Shown here: positions 46,301-56,928 of the stretch, in pieces | Numbering within the stretch: the first letter of the stretch is position 1 | Layout: every line of letters begins with the position of its first letter | NCBI RefSeq assembly: GCF_029227915.1 | Contig: NC_079879.1 | Location: 23,516,501 to 23,580,500, forward strand | Source of the DNA: Hydractinia symbiolongicarpus | Lineage: Eukaryota > Cnidaria > Hydrozoa > Anthoathecata > Hydractiniidae | Length of the DNA stretch: 64,000 bases | Direction: 5' to 3' | The notes under the pieces: generated by a model | The model's database searches: none | What the model was told of the DNA's origin: nothing | The model's input: only the letters and a program-made list of their open reading frames with translations | Made by a program: the position numbers and the translations under genes

Positions 46301-49300
46301 TGAAGTTTATAAGTTACTTTGGAAGTGAAAAGTGGAGCTAGAAGTAGTAAAGTTAGAAGTACAAAATGAATGCTAGAGTTTCAAGTGAATTGGAATTGAA
46401 AAAAAGTAAGAACGTTTATATTTTTAGACGTTCCGTTTTTATATGTAGCACACTTAAAATTGTCAAGGAGAATAGTATTCTCAATAAAAAATGCATAGGA
46501 GCTTTAAATTCTTTAAGTTTTATGTTTCACCACGTTTTTTATAAAAAAGCTAGCATTTGTTTACTTTTTTTTGCATAATTAATGTGTCTCCTGGTGCATA
46601 ACTAATGTATTTGTCCTAAAGTTCAAAATGCTGCATAAAGCTGTTAGAAATTTGTATACCTGTTGCCTTAATCGTATAGATCTTGAAACGCTGACCAAGA
46701 AAATGTAAAGGATCGTGTACTTTTGACAAACGGATGCAGAGATATTGAGGTTTAAAGGTTTTTGATGACGTCATTAACCCGCCCATTCCGAAACGGTTTG
46801 GGTGACCCAGGTTTGGGAAACTTACCCAAATTGGTCCCAGGTAGTCCCTAGTTACCCACACAGGAGATGACGTCAGTTATTTCCACCCGTTTCCAAGTTA
46901 TTTAGCCTTAAATTTAAAAGTGCAATGCAATGGCTTCACTAATCTTAATATACTTTCCTTATGGCTTTAATATGGCTTTAACGTCAAAGTTTGGTAATTT
47001 ACAGAACAAATTTACTGGCGATGTTTTATAGACTTTATCAAAGAAATTTTATCCACTTTGCAAAAGTTACAGACAGACAGACGGAACTGGCGTATTATTA
47101 TATAGACTAGTCGATAAAGCCCGTGGAAAAACCCAATTAGGCAAAAGGCCATTAAAAAAATAAGTTTCTTTAGATGTTTCGCTAACATAAGCAAAAAAAT
47201 GTTCTTAAAATCTTACACAAAATGTCAAATGTCAAATCTTACACGAAATAAAAAAGAACAGCTTGCAAGGTGCAAAATCTAGTTGATAAAAAGTTACAAC
47301 AACGACACTCACAACATCGACACTCGCACACCAGTACTCACAAAACCGACAGTAAGAACAGCAACAGTCGCAACACGGATAATAACAATGTCAGAAATAG
47401 TGCATCTCTAGTATGTACATCTTAAGTAGTTATGTTGAAAACCCTCAGTATTTTATTCTGAAATGTCAAAAAGGAGGCCTGCAAGAGTTAGCACAAATCA
47501 ACAAAGATAAGTTCTTTACACATTTTAAATATTGTCTTTCCCTTAAAAGCTTATACAAAAATATGAAAAGCCATAGTTAGAAAACATGAAATGTAAATGT
47601 ACAAAAATCAGTCATTTCAGTTGCATACCATTCTCTCCCACAAAAATGTACATAAAATGTAAAAAAAAACCAGTTAAGAACACAAAAAATTACGCAAAAA
47701 AAATTATTTTTAGTATGATGATTCGTACTGCCCTGTACGAGCAATTCTGAACCTAAATGTCAATAAATCAATAAGCAAAGAATAAACTTGAATTAAAAAA
47801 GATCAATATTTTGGAAACATTAAATATGGTTTATTAACAAAAGTTTACAAAAATGTAAAACAGATTGGCTTTTGAGAAAAACATCTTTCATTCAGCATGT
47901 CGTATATTGCCATTACCCATCAATCTTCCACAAAAAGGTTATGAAACACATCAAAATTCAGAAAAATCAGTCATTTCAGTGCATACAGTCATCGGCCATT
48001 GGATTACAAAATCTTTCACTTGTCATATTGCATGTGTCCCCCTTGTAAAGTGCACAGGTAATGTGAAAAATATTATAGATGAATTCCAGCGTGACGTCAT
48101 TCGTTTACTTTTTAGCGGTAAGCTTCTTGGCTCTGGCTTTTTTGTGGCAGGAAAAAGATGCTAGGATTTGGTGAAGAAAGGTCTGTTACTATGGATTTCC
48201 TCTAATGGGGACATCATTGGGGTTATACACTATTATCAAGTGTAGGTTGATGCCTTCTTATTTATTTGAATTCATTAAGAATGCCTTCATTTGAAGAATT
48301 AAACTGATAATTACTTTGCTTCACCTAGCACCCTAATCTTTTTCCCTGCCATGCAAATGCCAAAGTCGAAAGAGCTTACCACTGAAATTTTAAACAACGG
48401 AATTTATCTATTTACTGTATGGGCATAAAAGTACATCCTACTATCCTGTAAAAGTTTTGCTAAAGCTAGCTAGTTCAACAAACCAAAGTTTTCGGTTTTT
48501 AAGTCACCCAACAGCTTTATGTAGCAATTTGAATTTTAGGACAATACATTAGTTACGTGCCAGGGCACATAAATTATGCAAAAAAACGTAAACAAATATG
48601 ACTACATACACGGTAAAATATAAAACTGTGGCTTTTCCTAGGAAATGCGAGTCAGTCTGCTTGCTCCACCAACATAAAAACCAAACTTTTAAGAATATCA
48701 AAGTTCTTACTATTTGTGATTTGAAATCTGCTTAAAACTCTAGCCTTTGTTTTCTACTTCTAACTTTACTTCCTTACTTGGTCTCTTTTCTTTTTAAATA
48801 TATAGCTATGCTTTTTTAAACCACTTTTTTCCCTTTTTTTCAAGGTAAACGAATCGTTCTTCTGTGCTTTTTTTGTGGCCTTTATTTTCTACTTCTAAAT
48901 TTACTCTAATTCTAGCTTCACGTATCTCCACTTTCACTTTCAGCCTCACTTCCACTTTCAACTTCACTTTTCTACTTCTTCACTTGGACTTTTTTCTTTC
49001 TAAATATGCAAATATGCTTTTTTAAACCACTTATTTTACTTTTTTTAAGATCGTTCTTTTGTGGGTTTTTTTTGGTGGCGAGAGGACACCATTTTTCGAA
49101 AGTTAGCCGTTAAATTTATTTCAGCATATCAAATTGAGTCGTTTTCATCACGTGATGTAAACAAAGTAAACCCGCTAGCAAAATGGGCATAATTTTTTCG
49201 GTGATTTCAAAGAGAATTTCGGCATCATCAAAAGAAAATGACGATATCAACTTTGCCTGTCACAGACAGACGGACACACTTTGGGTATTATTATATAGAT

Positions 49301-52300
49301 TAATGAAGCCATTACAATGCATTTAAAACTTTTAGGACAAACTAGTCGATAAGCCCATGGAATAATCCATAGGCAAAAGGTCAATAAAAAAGTGATCAAT
49401 TGCAGATGTCAGCAGTGCAGTGCAGATAAAAAATTTGCGAAGTTTTTTTTTTTTTTGTCTGTAATGTGTAGAGGTTGAAACGCTGGTCAAAATAATGTAC
49501 AGGATCATATGTTCGCGACGAACGCCTAAGGAGATATTAGGGATTAAAACTTTTGCTGACGTCAGCAAAGACCCGTCAAAACCTTAAAATTTATTTTTAG
49601 AAATTTGTATACCTGCTGCTGTCATCACATAGATCTTGAAATGCTGATCAAGAAAACGTATAGGATCATGTACTTTTGATAAACAGTTGCAGAGATATTA
49701 GGGTTTGGGAAAATTACCCAAGTTGCAACTAGGTGGTCCCTAGTTACCCACGCGGTGAAAAATTATTGACGTCACCGTCTCGTTACCAAGTTATTTGGCC
49801 CTAAAGTTTTAAATGCGCTGTAATGGTTCATTAATTTAATATAGGATATTGACGTTAAAGGAGTGTTATTAGCGTCGCGCCGTAACGTCATAATATTACA
49901 CATTTCAGACAAAGAAAATTTCGGCGACATCAAAGGAAAATGACGATATCCACTATGACCGTCACATACACTTCGTATTATTATATTAGACTAGTTGATA
50001 AGGCCCGGAAAAAAATCCACTCAGGCAGAAGGGCAATGGAAAAAATAGATTGTTATAGATTTTTGCTGACTTCAGCAGTGCAGATACAAAAAAAGTTTAG
50101 CAAAGTTTAGTGTATTCGTTCCTGTAATGTGTAGAGGTTAAAACGCTGATGAGAAAAATGTATAGGATCGTGGGTTTTCGACGAACGTATAAGGAAATAT
50201 AGGGGTTTGGCTACGATAGCTATAGCCAGTCCCCTTAAAATCTACGTTTCGTAGTTAGCCAAAAACTTAAAATTGGTTTGTTTTAAGATTTATACATGGC
50301 TAGAAAACGTGGTGAAATATTAACCTCAACATGTGAAAACACACAGAAAATAAATATTCCTGTAGATACAAAGTATTTAGAGAGAAAATGATCAAAAGGA
50401 GACCTACAAAGCTCACAACATCACTGTTAACCAAAAATGACATTCGTAAGTTAAGCATGGGTCCTGCGTCGGCTTGTTGAGGCTGCGAAGAACTTGGAAT
50501 GGTTATTGGTGACAATCAGGCCTTGTGGTTGGTTAATAACGCGTGAGCAGTAAAAACCAAGCCTAAAAAACGGGGTATGCCAGGGGTCCAAAATAAACAG
50601 CAGGGAATTTCCACGGGTCTCGCTACTTGTTCCGCCATGTTGCGCAGAGACAGACAGACGACGGCTATTATTATAGAGACTAGTCGATAAGGCCAGTGGA
50701 AAAATCCACTCAGGCAGGAAAAATTTTTTGTGACGTCAGCAACCGTCGACTAAAATAAATTTAGAATTTTGTTTGCCTCTATTTTGGAGAGCTTAAAGCG
50801 CTGATCAAGAAAATGTATATGATCATGTGCTTTAGATGAGCGGTAATGAGAAATAAGGGTTTAAAAATTTTGCTGACGTCAGCAATGGCCCCGTCCAAAC
50901 CGAAATTTTTTTTTTTAGAAATTTGTATACCTGTTGCCTTCATCGTATAGATGACTTAGAACCAAGGTGGTGACGTCAGTGATTTTTCACCGCGTAGGTA
51001 ACTAGTTACCTACTGGGACATAAAAACCTTTAAACCCCAATATCTCTATAACTGTTTATCAAAATTACATGATCCTATATATTTTCTTGATCACTGTTTC
51101 AAAATCTATATGATAAAGGCAATGGGTTATAAAATTTCAGAAAAAACATTTTTATGTATTGATGGGTCCTTGCAGACGTTATTAAAATTCAAGTAAGGGT
51201 TTTCTTTTCCATTGTTATCCTGCCTAAGTGGATTTTTCCACGGGTCATATCGACTAGTTAATAAAAATTAAAAAAAAAAAATTCTTGAATTTTTAAATTA
51301 AATAGGTCTCTGTCTGTCATGAAAAAGGGTGCTGCTAGTATAAAAAGGGCAGTCGAACATGTGGATTTTTCCACGGGTCACTGACTAGTTTATAGCAATT
51401 ATCTTACAGACAATTTAATTTGATTTTATATATATCCAATAAATAATTTGTAAAAAAAAACAGAACTTTTGAAAGATAATGAATATACTTATGTGTCTGA
51501 ACATTACAGTGTCCCTTGGAGGAAAGAATACGGAAGGAGAAACAACTTTATTTCTGTACGCTTTAAATGTATTGAATTTTCTATTGTTTTTAATTTCAAA
51601 AGAATCAGTGCGTGAGGTGCTCGACCGAGTCTTTTTCGCAAAAAATTGATCAAATTCCATATTCTCCTTTAATAGGGGCTAACTTTTTTCTACTGAAATC
51701 TGACTGTAACACGCTGCAGGCACGTGATATTTGTATGGAAAGTGTGCCTACTATAAGACGGTAAACATTGCTATTAAAAACTTCAACAATACGTTTGAAA
51801 ATGAGCGCTTAACCATGATATTAACCTATTTTTGCAGGCTTGAGTATACCACTTTGATCATGAAAAACAATATAGATAGATATGCGCCGGACGAGTGCCG
51901 ACAAAATGTGTGCTGGATTAATGTTTATTCTAACTAAAAAAATAACTTCTTATAACAGAACGTCGTTTTAAAACGAGATATAAACTTTTTCTTTTTGTTT
52001 ACAAAAGTGTCGAGCATGTGCTTCTTCGCTAATTATGTTAACATAAGAACAAAAGAAATTTTACCGATTTCAATATGGCTTCTTGTTTTGATAATATTAT
52101 CAAATTCATCATCAAATTATCTAATTGTTTTTATAACCAATCATAGTTGCGAATTCTTATTCACGAATAATTTAGTCACATAACCGCCAAAATTTCAAAC
52201 TAAGTTTCTATACAGACACCTGCTAGAACCTCACGCAGTGTTTCAATAGATTTAAAAGAGTTGTTTCTCCTTCCGTATTCTTTCCTCCAAGAGTGTCCTT

Positions 52301-52638
52301 AAAAAACCATGAACAGCAGTCATGATTATAATGAATGCAAACCGTTTAATATAAGGGAGTTTTGCATCCCCCCATCAGTTTCCTTTCGATAACTTTAGTT
52401 TATTAACAGAAATAAACAAAATTTGTTTATTTACTTTAAAAAACGTTTTGGGATGGGTGTTGATATTACTAAATGTTGCATTTTAGAGCATGGAAATGAT
52501 GTCGGTTGTAATAGAATGAATATAATCATTGATGGGGTTGACGAAAATGTAAATAACCAAAATCCAACTGGTTAGTAGTTTTTTAGTACCTTATACTCGA
52601 ATAAGCCGTTCCTTCTAACAACCCCCACCCTAAAAAGA

Positions 52639-52694
<56 letters not shown>

Positions 52695-53844
52695 TATCAG
52701 AAAAAAATATGGTCACAAATGATCTGCAAAAAATATTGATGTCAGTATTGATTTTTGGATGTCTCATCATTTTATTTATTTTTATTTGTTACTGTGCCAA
52801 ATAAATTTATTCATTATAGCATTTTACCACATTTTTTCACCATCCCCAATCTAAGGAATAGCTATGTTTTGCTGTGTTAAAAATCAACTAGATTATCTGA
52901 TTGAGCATACCTAATTTTTTCCCGCGTCTTGTCCGATCTTACTTAAAATCACGGCAGTTTCCAAAAGTGCTTTAAGGACCTCAGTCATAACGTGCAAATT
53001 AAAATTTATGCTTTGGAGGAATGTGTTGTTTGCCTGCATTTTTTGTATAAATGTTGGATACCCTTTAAAGAAGCACCTGGAATTACTTTAAAAAACGTTT
53101 CCGTATTATGTAAGATTGGTCAATCTATACAGTGTGGACAAATTGTAAATAAATTCATGTTAAGTATAAACTCTTCAGATATTTCTGCAATGTATACACA
53201 ACTTCTTGTTTCAGTTGTAGAGTTGGCTGGTCAATCTAAAACGTCAGTAGAAAACGATCAAGTAGTCGAACTCCCAGGTAAGTTTTTTCACCAACATTTA
53301 AGACCTTTAAAGTAAAAGAGAATTCTTTGTGAGTGGTTTCTCAGAGAGAAATATATCAAGGAATTCTAAACACTTTCTATTGTTGAGGTTAATTGGATAA
53401 AGGTTGAAAATAGAAATGGAACAAGTTCCTGTTTAGATGTTTTGGGTTGGCTTGGTAAAACAGTTTGCTCGAATATACTAATCATTTATTTGTACTTTTA
53501 CCATGATTCTTATTTCAAGTAACAGATTTAAAATAATGACAACTATATATTTAGATAATATGAAGTTGCCGATTGATCACCACACATTGAAAGTGATCAG
53601 AGCAAATATTGTACAAATACTGAACAATAAACAGCCTAAACCATTGTCACGAGATATAAACGCAACCTGTGATTTGTTATTCAAACACGAAAACAATTTT
53701 TCAAATTCGTTAACTACTTTTGAAAACGTGTTTGAACATATAGAGACAAAGAACCCAGACTACACGTGGGAACAATTTGTAAAAGTTGTTAGCCACGTGA
53801 TGTCAGAAGAAGTGATTGAAAAAATCAAAAATCAATTCAGTTGA
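43273..53844 (+). CDS. TNF-receptor-superfamily-like gene (seven exons inferred, 5' exon missing)
   Basis: A single-pass receptor inferred from exons 43273-43324, 43481-43879, 45253-45538, 45615-45665, 52487-52570, 53215-53277 and 53520-53844. The first two junctions are phase 0 and all later ones phase 1, so the reading frame is continuous. Order: signal peptide, cysteine-rich TNFR repeat, Thr/Ser-rich stalk, transmembrane helix, basic stop-transfer, cytoplasmic tail. TNFRs bind TNF-family ligands at the cell surface and signal through the tail in apoptosis or immunity. The start codon is not in the first exon found, so an upstream exon is needed. Linking the last three exons across the 6.8 kb element-rich interval is inference from phase and strand; they could be a separate gene. 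Confidence 0.65.
43481..43879 (+). CDS. TNFR-like gene, cysteine-rich domain exon
   Basis: Acceptor AATTTTTTAG, donor AAG|GTTAGA, 133 codons in phase 0. The sequence has the TNFR cysteine pattern: CQKCMQCVAGYGL, then C..PC...TFS, C..C.EC, SCT...NR.C.C..GFY, and further cysteine pairs. This is the strongest protein-domain evidence in the window. Confidence 0.88.
45253..45538 (+). CDS. TNFR-like gene, stalk and transmembrane exon
   Basis: It starts after TTTCTTATAG with RCATNQKDGGCDVSVNTTVA, closing the cysteine-rich region. A Thr/Ser-rich stalk follows (TTTSPTTSTKSTTK), probably O-glycosylated. The transmembrane helix is IAIPLTIFAVTVVVAVCFTI, then WYRKR as a stop-transfer. The donor AAAAC|GTAAGT leaves phase 1. 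Confidence 0.85.
45615..45665 (+). CDS. TNFR-like gene, juxtamembrane exon with GC donor
   Basis: Acceptor TTTTACCTTAG; reads NARPCCPPAQPLIAVE in phase 1. The exon ends GAAG|GCAAGT, a classic GC-AG donor context. The cysteine pair CC could be palmitoylated. Entry and exit are both phase 1, as in the downstream exons. Confidence 0.6.
45761..45778 (+). CDS. Possible TNFR exon start cut by a Helitron-like insertion
   Basis: The acceptor CTTATTGTTTAG is followed in phase by GQCKYE, and the 5' TC end of a Helitron-like element begins at 45779. Either an exon was interrupted here or the acceptor is cryptic. A six-base exon to the internal GTAAAT is also formally possible. Confidence 0.3.
45779..47106. 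mobile_element. Helitron-like elements with opposed ends
   Basis: The left boundary is a plus-strand 5' end (TCTATATAATAATACGCCAG) after host A. The right boundary is a minus-strand 5' end directly against the CTAG of the next unit. The left part (to ~46640) has long-type interior (GTAGAAGTAGAATTAG motifs, inverted relative to 4590-4680) and the right part (46640-47106) has short-type interior in minus orientation. So two copies meet tail to tail, each lacking its 3' end. Confidence 0.6.
47107..49299 (-). mobile_element. Long Helitron-like element, ~2.19 kb
   Basis: CTAG plus hairpin at the left (CGTGGAAAAACCCAATTAGG, hairpin decayed) and a TC terminus at the right. The interior resembles 3650-6230, including TTTTCTACTTCTAACTTTAC and AAAATGTAAAA motifs. 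Part of it (48160-48440) resembles 17160-17430. No Rep/helicase coding seen. Confidence 0.6.
49342..49990 (-). mobile_element. Helitron-like unit, ~650 bp
   Basis: CTAG at the left (with CCCATGGAATAATCCATAGG hairpin) and AT-rich TC end at the right, abutting the next unit's CTAG. The ~42 bp before it (49300-49341) is a fragment of the same family's interior in the opposite orientation, so one copy landed in another. Confidence 0.62.
49991..50679 (-). mobile_element. Helitron-like unit, ~690 bp, hybrid
   Basis: The left part (to ~50210) is the usual family interior. The right part differs and ends with GACAGACAGACGACGGCTAT, the short-subtype 5' terminus. It looks like a recombinant between the two subtypes. 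Confidence 0.55.
50680..51257. mobile_element. Palindromic Helitron-like pair
   Basis: It begins with a minus-strand 3' end (CTAG, hairpin) and finishes with a plus-strand 3' end (GTGGATTTTTCCACGGGTCA, then CTAG at 51254-51257). The two copies are joined near 50950 through their interiors, so both 3' ends face outwards. Confidence 0.62.
51306..51388 (+). mobile_element. Short plus-strand Helitron-like end
   Basis: TCTCTGTCTGTCATG at the left and GTGGATTTTTCCACGGGTCA followed by CTAG at 51385-51388. A ~83 bp copy would be the smallest here. The left limit is approximate. Confidence 0.5.
51507..52300. mobile_element. MITE with ~100 bp terminal inverted repeats
   Basis: TTGGAGGAAAGAATACGGAA followed by GGAGAAACAAC (51516-51547) is found in reverse complement at 52261-52291. 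A second inverted block (GTGCGTGAGGT at ~51610, ACCTCACGCAGTG at ~52230) follows. No ORF in between is supported. Target-site duplication not resolved. Confidence 0.72.
52487..52570 (+). CDS. Probable cytoplasmic exon of the TNFR-like gene
   Basis: Acceptor TTGCATTTTAG; 84 nt in phase 1-1 reading HGNDVGCNRMNIIIDGVDEN and VNNQNPT; donor CTG|GTTAGT. It is acidic and asparagine-rich with no known domain. Its phase fits the juxtamembrane exon and the next exon. Confidence 0.5.
52641..52692. repeat. (TA)n microsatellite
   Basis: About 26 TA repeats in the intron after the 52487 exon. Confidence 0.95.
53215..53277 (+). CDS. Probable cytoplasmic exon
   Basis: Acceptor CTTCTTGTTTCAG; 63 nt in phase 1-1 reading VELAGQSKTSVENDQVVELP; donor CCAG|GTAAGT. 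The frame also extends upstream to 52992 without a stop, but the acceptor and the phase match favour the short exon. Confidence 0.55.
53520..53844 (+). CDS. Terminal exon, possible death-fold domain
   Basis: It follows ATTCTTATTTCAAG in phase 1 and reads about 107 residues to a stop. Helix-like segments include TLKVIRANIVQILNN, LTTFENVFEHIE and YTWEQFVKVVSHVMSEEVIE. Length (~90-100 residues) and the helical pattern ending in W..F suggest a death-fold (CARD/death-type) module, which would suit a TNFR tail. I cannot confirm this by eye. As a stand-alone gene it could start at the internal Met of 'KIMTTIYLDN'. Confidence 0.55.
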
Positions 53845-56738
53845 TCAAAAACGAATAAAGTAATGTGAATCAAAGGGAAATCTGAACTTTTACGAGATTT
53901 TGTTTCGAGACATTTTGCTTTATCTAACACCATGTTCACACGTTGCGAGTAGGGAATTTTATCAAAACGAATTCCATGTCTGCTGTGCTTTCTGTTTACA
54001 CAAAACAAAGCTAACCATATGGGAAAAGGAATGTAATACACGTTTTTTAGTAAATAATCTTGGTTCAATGCTGAGATGGTGTAGTGGTAGCGCATTCGAC
54101 TTCATAGGATTCCAGGTTCTCGTCCCTACTTAGGCGCGCTTTTAATGCAGTGTTGTTAGCACATTTGCAGTATCTTCTGACCGCCAATCGTCTTTTATGA
54201 GAAAATAATCAAAACGTAAACGTTTACAGATTATATTCTGAAATGATTCCTAGCCGCAATGTGTGAACATGGGCGGAAAGAGACGAGTTTTTGGTACGAT
54301 TTAAAATGTTTTGTTTTTATTAACTTCTGGTGTTTCAAACTTCTCTTTTGCTAATTCTGTGCCAACCAAATATAACTTTCTATAAAAGGGTACATGAACT
54401 CAGATGTGTAGGTAGCTACACAATTTTTCTCAAACTTTTCTTTCGGCGTCTTACCGATAATGTTTTGGACCCTAAAACGACAAATGATTTATTTATTTTT
54501 ATAAAAATCTGTTTTCTTTCTAAGATATTAAATGTTATTTATTTGAAACGCGGAAACGTGTGGTGTCATTGACTCTAACGCTGACATTACATTTTTACCT
54601 GCAATGAAAGATGAGATCATTATTAAACTTCAAATTTTGTCACGATAGCATCACTACAAAAATTATGTAATTCTGTGTAACTTCGCAATATCTAAAAAAT
54701 AATAAATTATGATGACTATGTTATTACATTGTCGTCACAAAATATGTCTGTAGCTTACTACTTTAAAACGAAAAAAAGTTTTTCCAATAAAACCCAAAAG
54801 ATTTGAGAACAACTTTTCATTTTGTTTAATATGCAAATATATATTTTTATGTGTTAGAGTCCCTTTGAGGACTCTATAATTTTTTGTCCTACTTGTCTTC
54901 TCTGCTTTCCATTTATTTAAGGTTGAGTCAAGTGAAACACTAGATTAGTCGACTCTTCTCTTTGTTTCAGTAAAATTTCCGCTTATTAAAGAAGCCAATT
55001 TTTGTAGCTTTTTGCGCTATTTCTTGTTTATGTTATATCGTAGTGTGGAAGAAAACTTGGTATAATATGTAAACAATTACAATAAAACGTATTGAGTCGA
55101 TCCACTCAGCAATGAAAGTAATTGTGTTTGGTTGTTGTATTGTAGTTTTAGAATGAAACGTTGTAAATATAATGGAACTCTTATAAAGCCAAATGAATGG
55201 TATATGAATTTGAGTACACATGAAACCTATCTTTTCTCCAAATATTAATACAACAGGGACCATGGTATCCCCACTAGCATAGGAGCAACACGTAATTGAT
55301 ATTTTTGCTAAAGAAGAACAACCTTTGCTTATGACAAAAAGCTGCGAATGATTCGTTGTCCAATCGGTGGCAAATTGATTTGTACGCTTTCGCAAATGAT
55401 TTACTTCGACGAAAAAAGTTATTCTAGGATTAATTTTTGAAACTTCAACCTTAAATAATTTTGATTTAAAAACTTTAGTAAATATGCTTATTAATGCGTG
55501 ACGTCATGTTTTTCATTAAAACAAGGTGTTTTTTAAAGGGTTTATCAAGCTATGTGGTGATATAATTATGTTTACATAACCAGTTTGGTATTTAGATCAT
55601 ATTTATATAAATAATGTTTAGCTATTCTGGTTATCATTTATACCAACAATTATTTCTCAGCATCTAAGTCCTGATTCTGCATAAGTAGCTAAACTTTCGG
55701 AACCCAAATCTCGAAATCCAGTAAGGGTTTCTTAAAAAATAAGAGAGACCTTTCCAAGTTTTAACACTATAAAAAATTTTTTTAGGGGATGTAAGCTAAA
55801 ATTTCAAATTTAATCGAGAAAAAGGGACAATGGCTGTGTGTGCAGGTGGTGTTATATACAAGTTTGTTGCCAATCTCTTATGCAACTAAATTCGTCTTTG
55901 CAGTCAGAAAGATCATCTTAAGGACAAAAGATTTCTAATGCGAATATATAGCTTGGTATATATACGGTTGTTGCTTGGTAATAATTTTCACGCAAGTATT
56001 ATTAATGAAAAGCCTTTTTCAGATAATATAAATCACAAGAAAAAATCAAAGGGATCTGCAACCTTGTTCCCAGAGCGCCTCTTTTATACATTGGGACGGC
56101 AAGATCCACGTCTCGAAGTCAGTAAAGAAGCAAGATGCCCTGGAGACGAGGTTGAGGAATCTGATGCTAGTTTATTACATAAGTACTTCTTGTTGGATTT
56201 TCAAAGTGGTATCCTCGTCCCCAAGGTTTTGACCGCTGAGCCGTTTTAACGAAGCGGCCAACAATTTTTTTGTTCTTCTTACAAAAACAACTGCGCGGGA
56301 CTGATATAAATTTATTACAGGGCAACCCAACATGTATAAAATAATTCTCATAAATTATAAGCGATCATATGACCAGGTGGTAACAGGGCCTTTTCGTCGC
56401 TATGTAGTTAATCAAGAAAGACAAAAATCCCTGGAAATAAGATGTGCTGAGCCATTCTCGTCCCCACAGCTCTTTGAGCTTAAAGCCTTGAAAGTAGTTT
56501 ATCTCAAAGAGCTCTTGGGTCGAGAATGGTGCTGACCTTTAAATTTATTGCCACACTTTCCGTCATATTCCATTACTGCAACTGAGCCAATTTTGATTAC
56601 CATATAGAGAAGCGGAGCCCCCTATATGTAAAAATAATAACGGTTATATTTCAGCTCAATAAATGTACAAAAATGTTAATAAACGTCATGTAATAAATAA
56701 AAGTAATAAAATTATTTATATATTATATAAAAACGAGT
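53845..56738. other. Unassigned intergenic interval
   Basis: No gene supported. A 120-codon minus frame (55033-55395) and a plus frame (55938-56249) lack domains. The latter is partly GC-richer (GRQDPRLEVSKEARCPGDEV) and might be a mobile-element fragment. The tRNA-like segment at 54073 is listed separately. Confidence 0.35.
54073..54136 (+). repeat. tRNA-like segment (SINE head or tRNA relic)
   Basis: An A-box-like TGGTGTAGTGGTAGCGCA and a B-box-like CAGGTTCTCGTCCC lie at tRNA-like spacing. The B box deviates from GGTTCGANNCC and stems are imperfect, so it is not called a functional tRNA gene. Confidence 0.5.
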
Positions 56739-56928
56739 TAAAAATTTTTCGTGAAGATGATGTAGACTAAAAAGATTCGAGAAGGAGATTGCTGCGAGAA
56801 CGAAAAAGAGAGGACTGTTGGGGACTTGATGCCTAATGTGTGCCAGCTATTAGAACAAACAAACAGCAAAAAATAAATATTGAAACAACAAACAATATAA
56901 AAAACAATATAATAACTAAAACAGAATG

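Larger units (their letters stand above)
45666..52486. other. Large element-filled interval of the TNFR-like gene
   Basis: About 6.8 kb between the juxtamembrane exon and the next phase-compatible exon. It is filled largely with Helitron-like copies (45779-51388) and a MITE (51507-52300). If the gene is intact, this is one or more introns built almost wholly of mobile elements. Confidence 0.55.
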
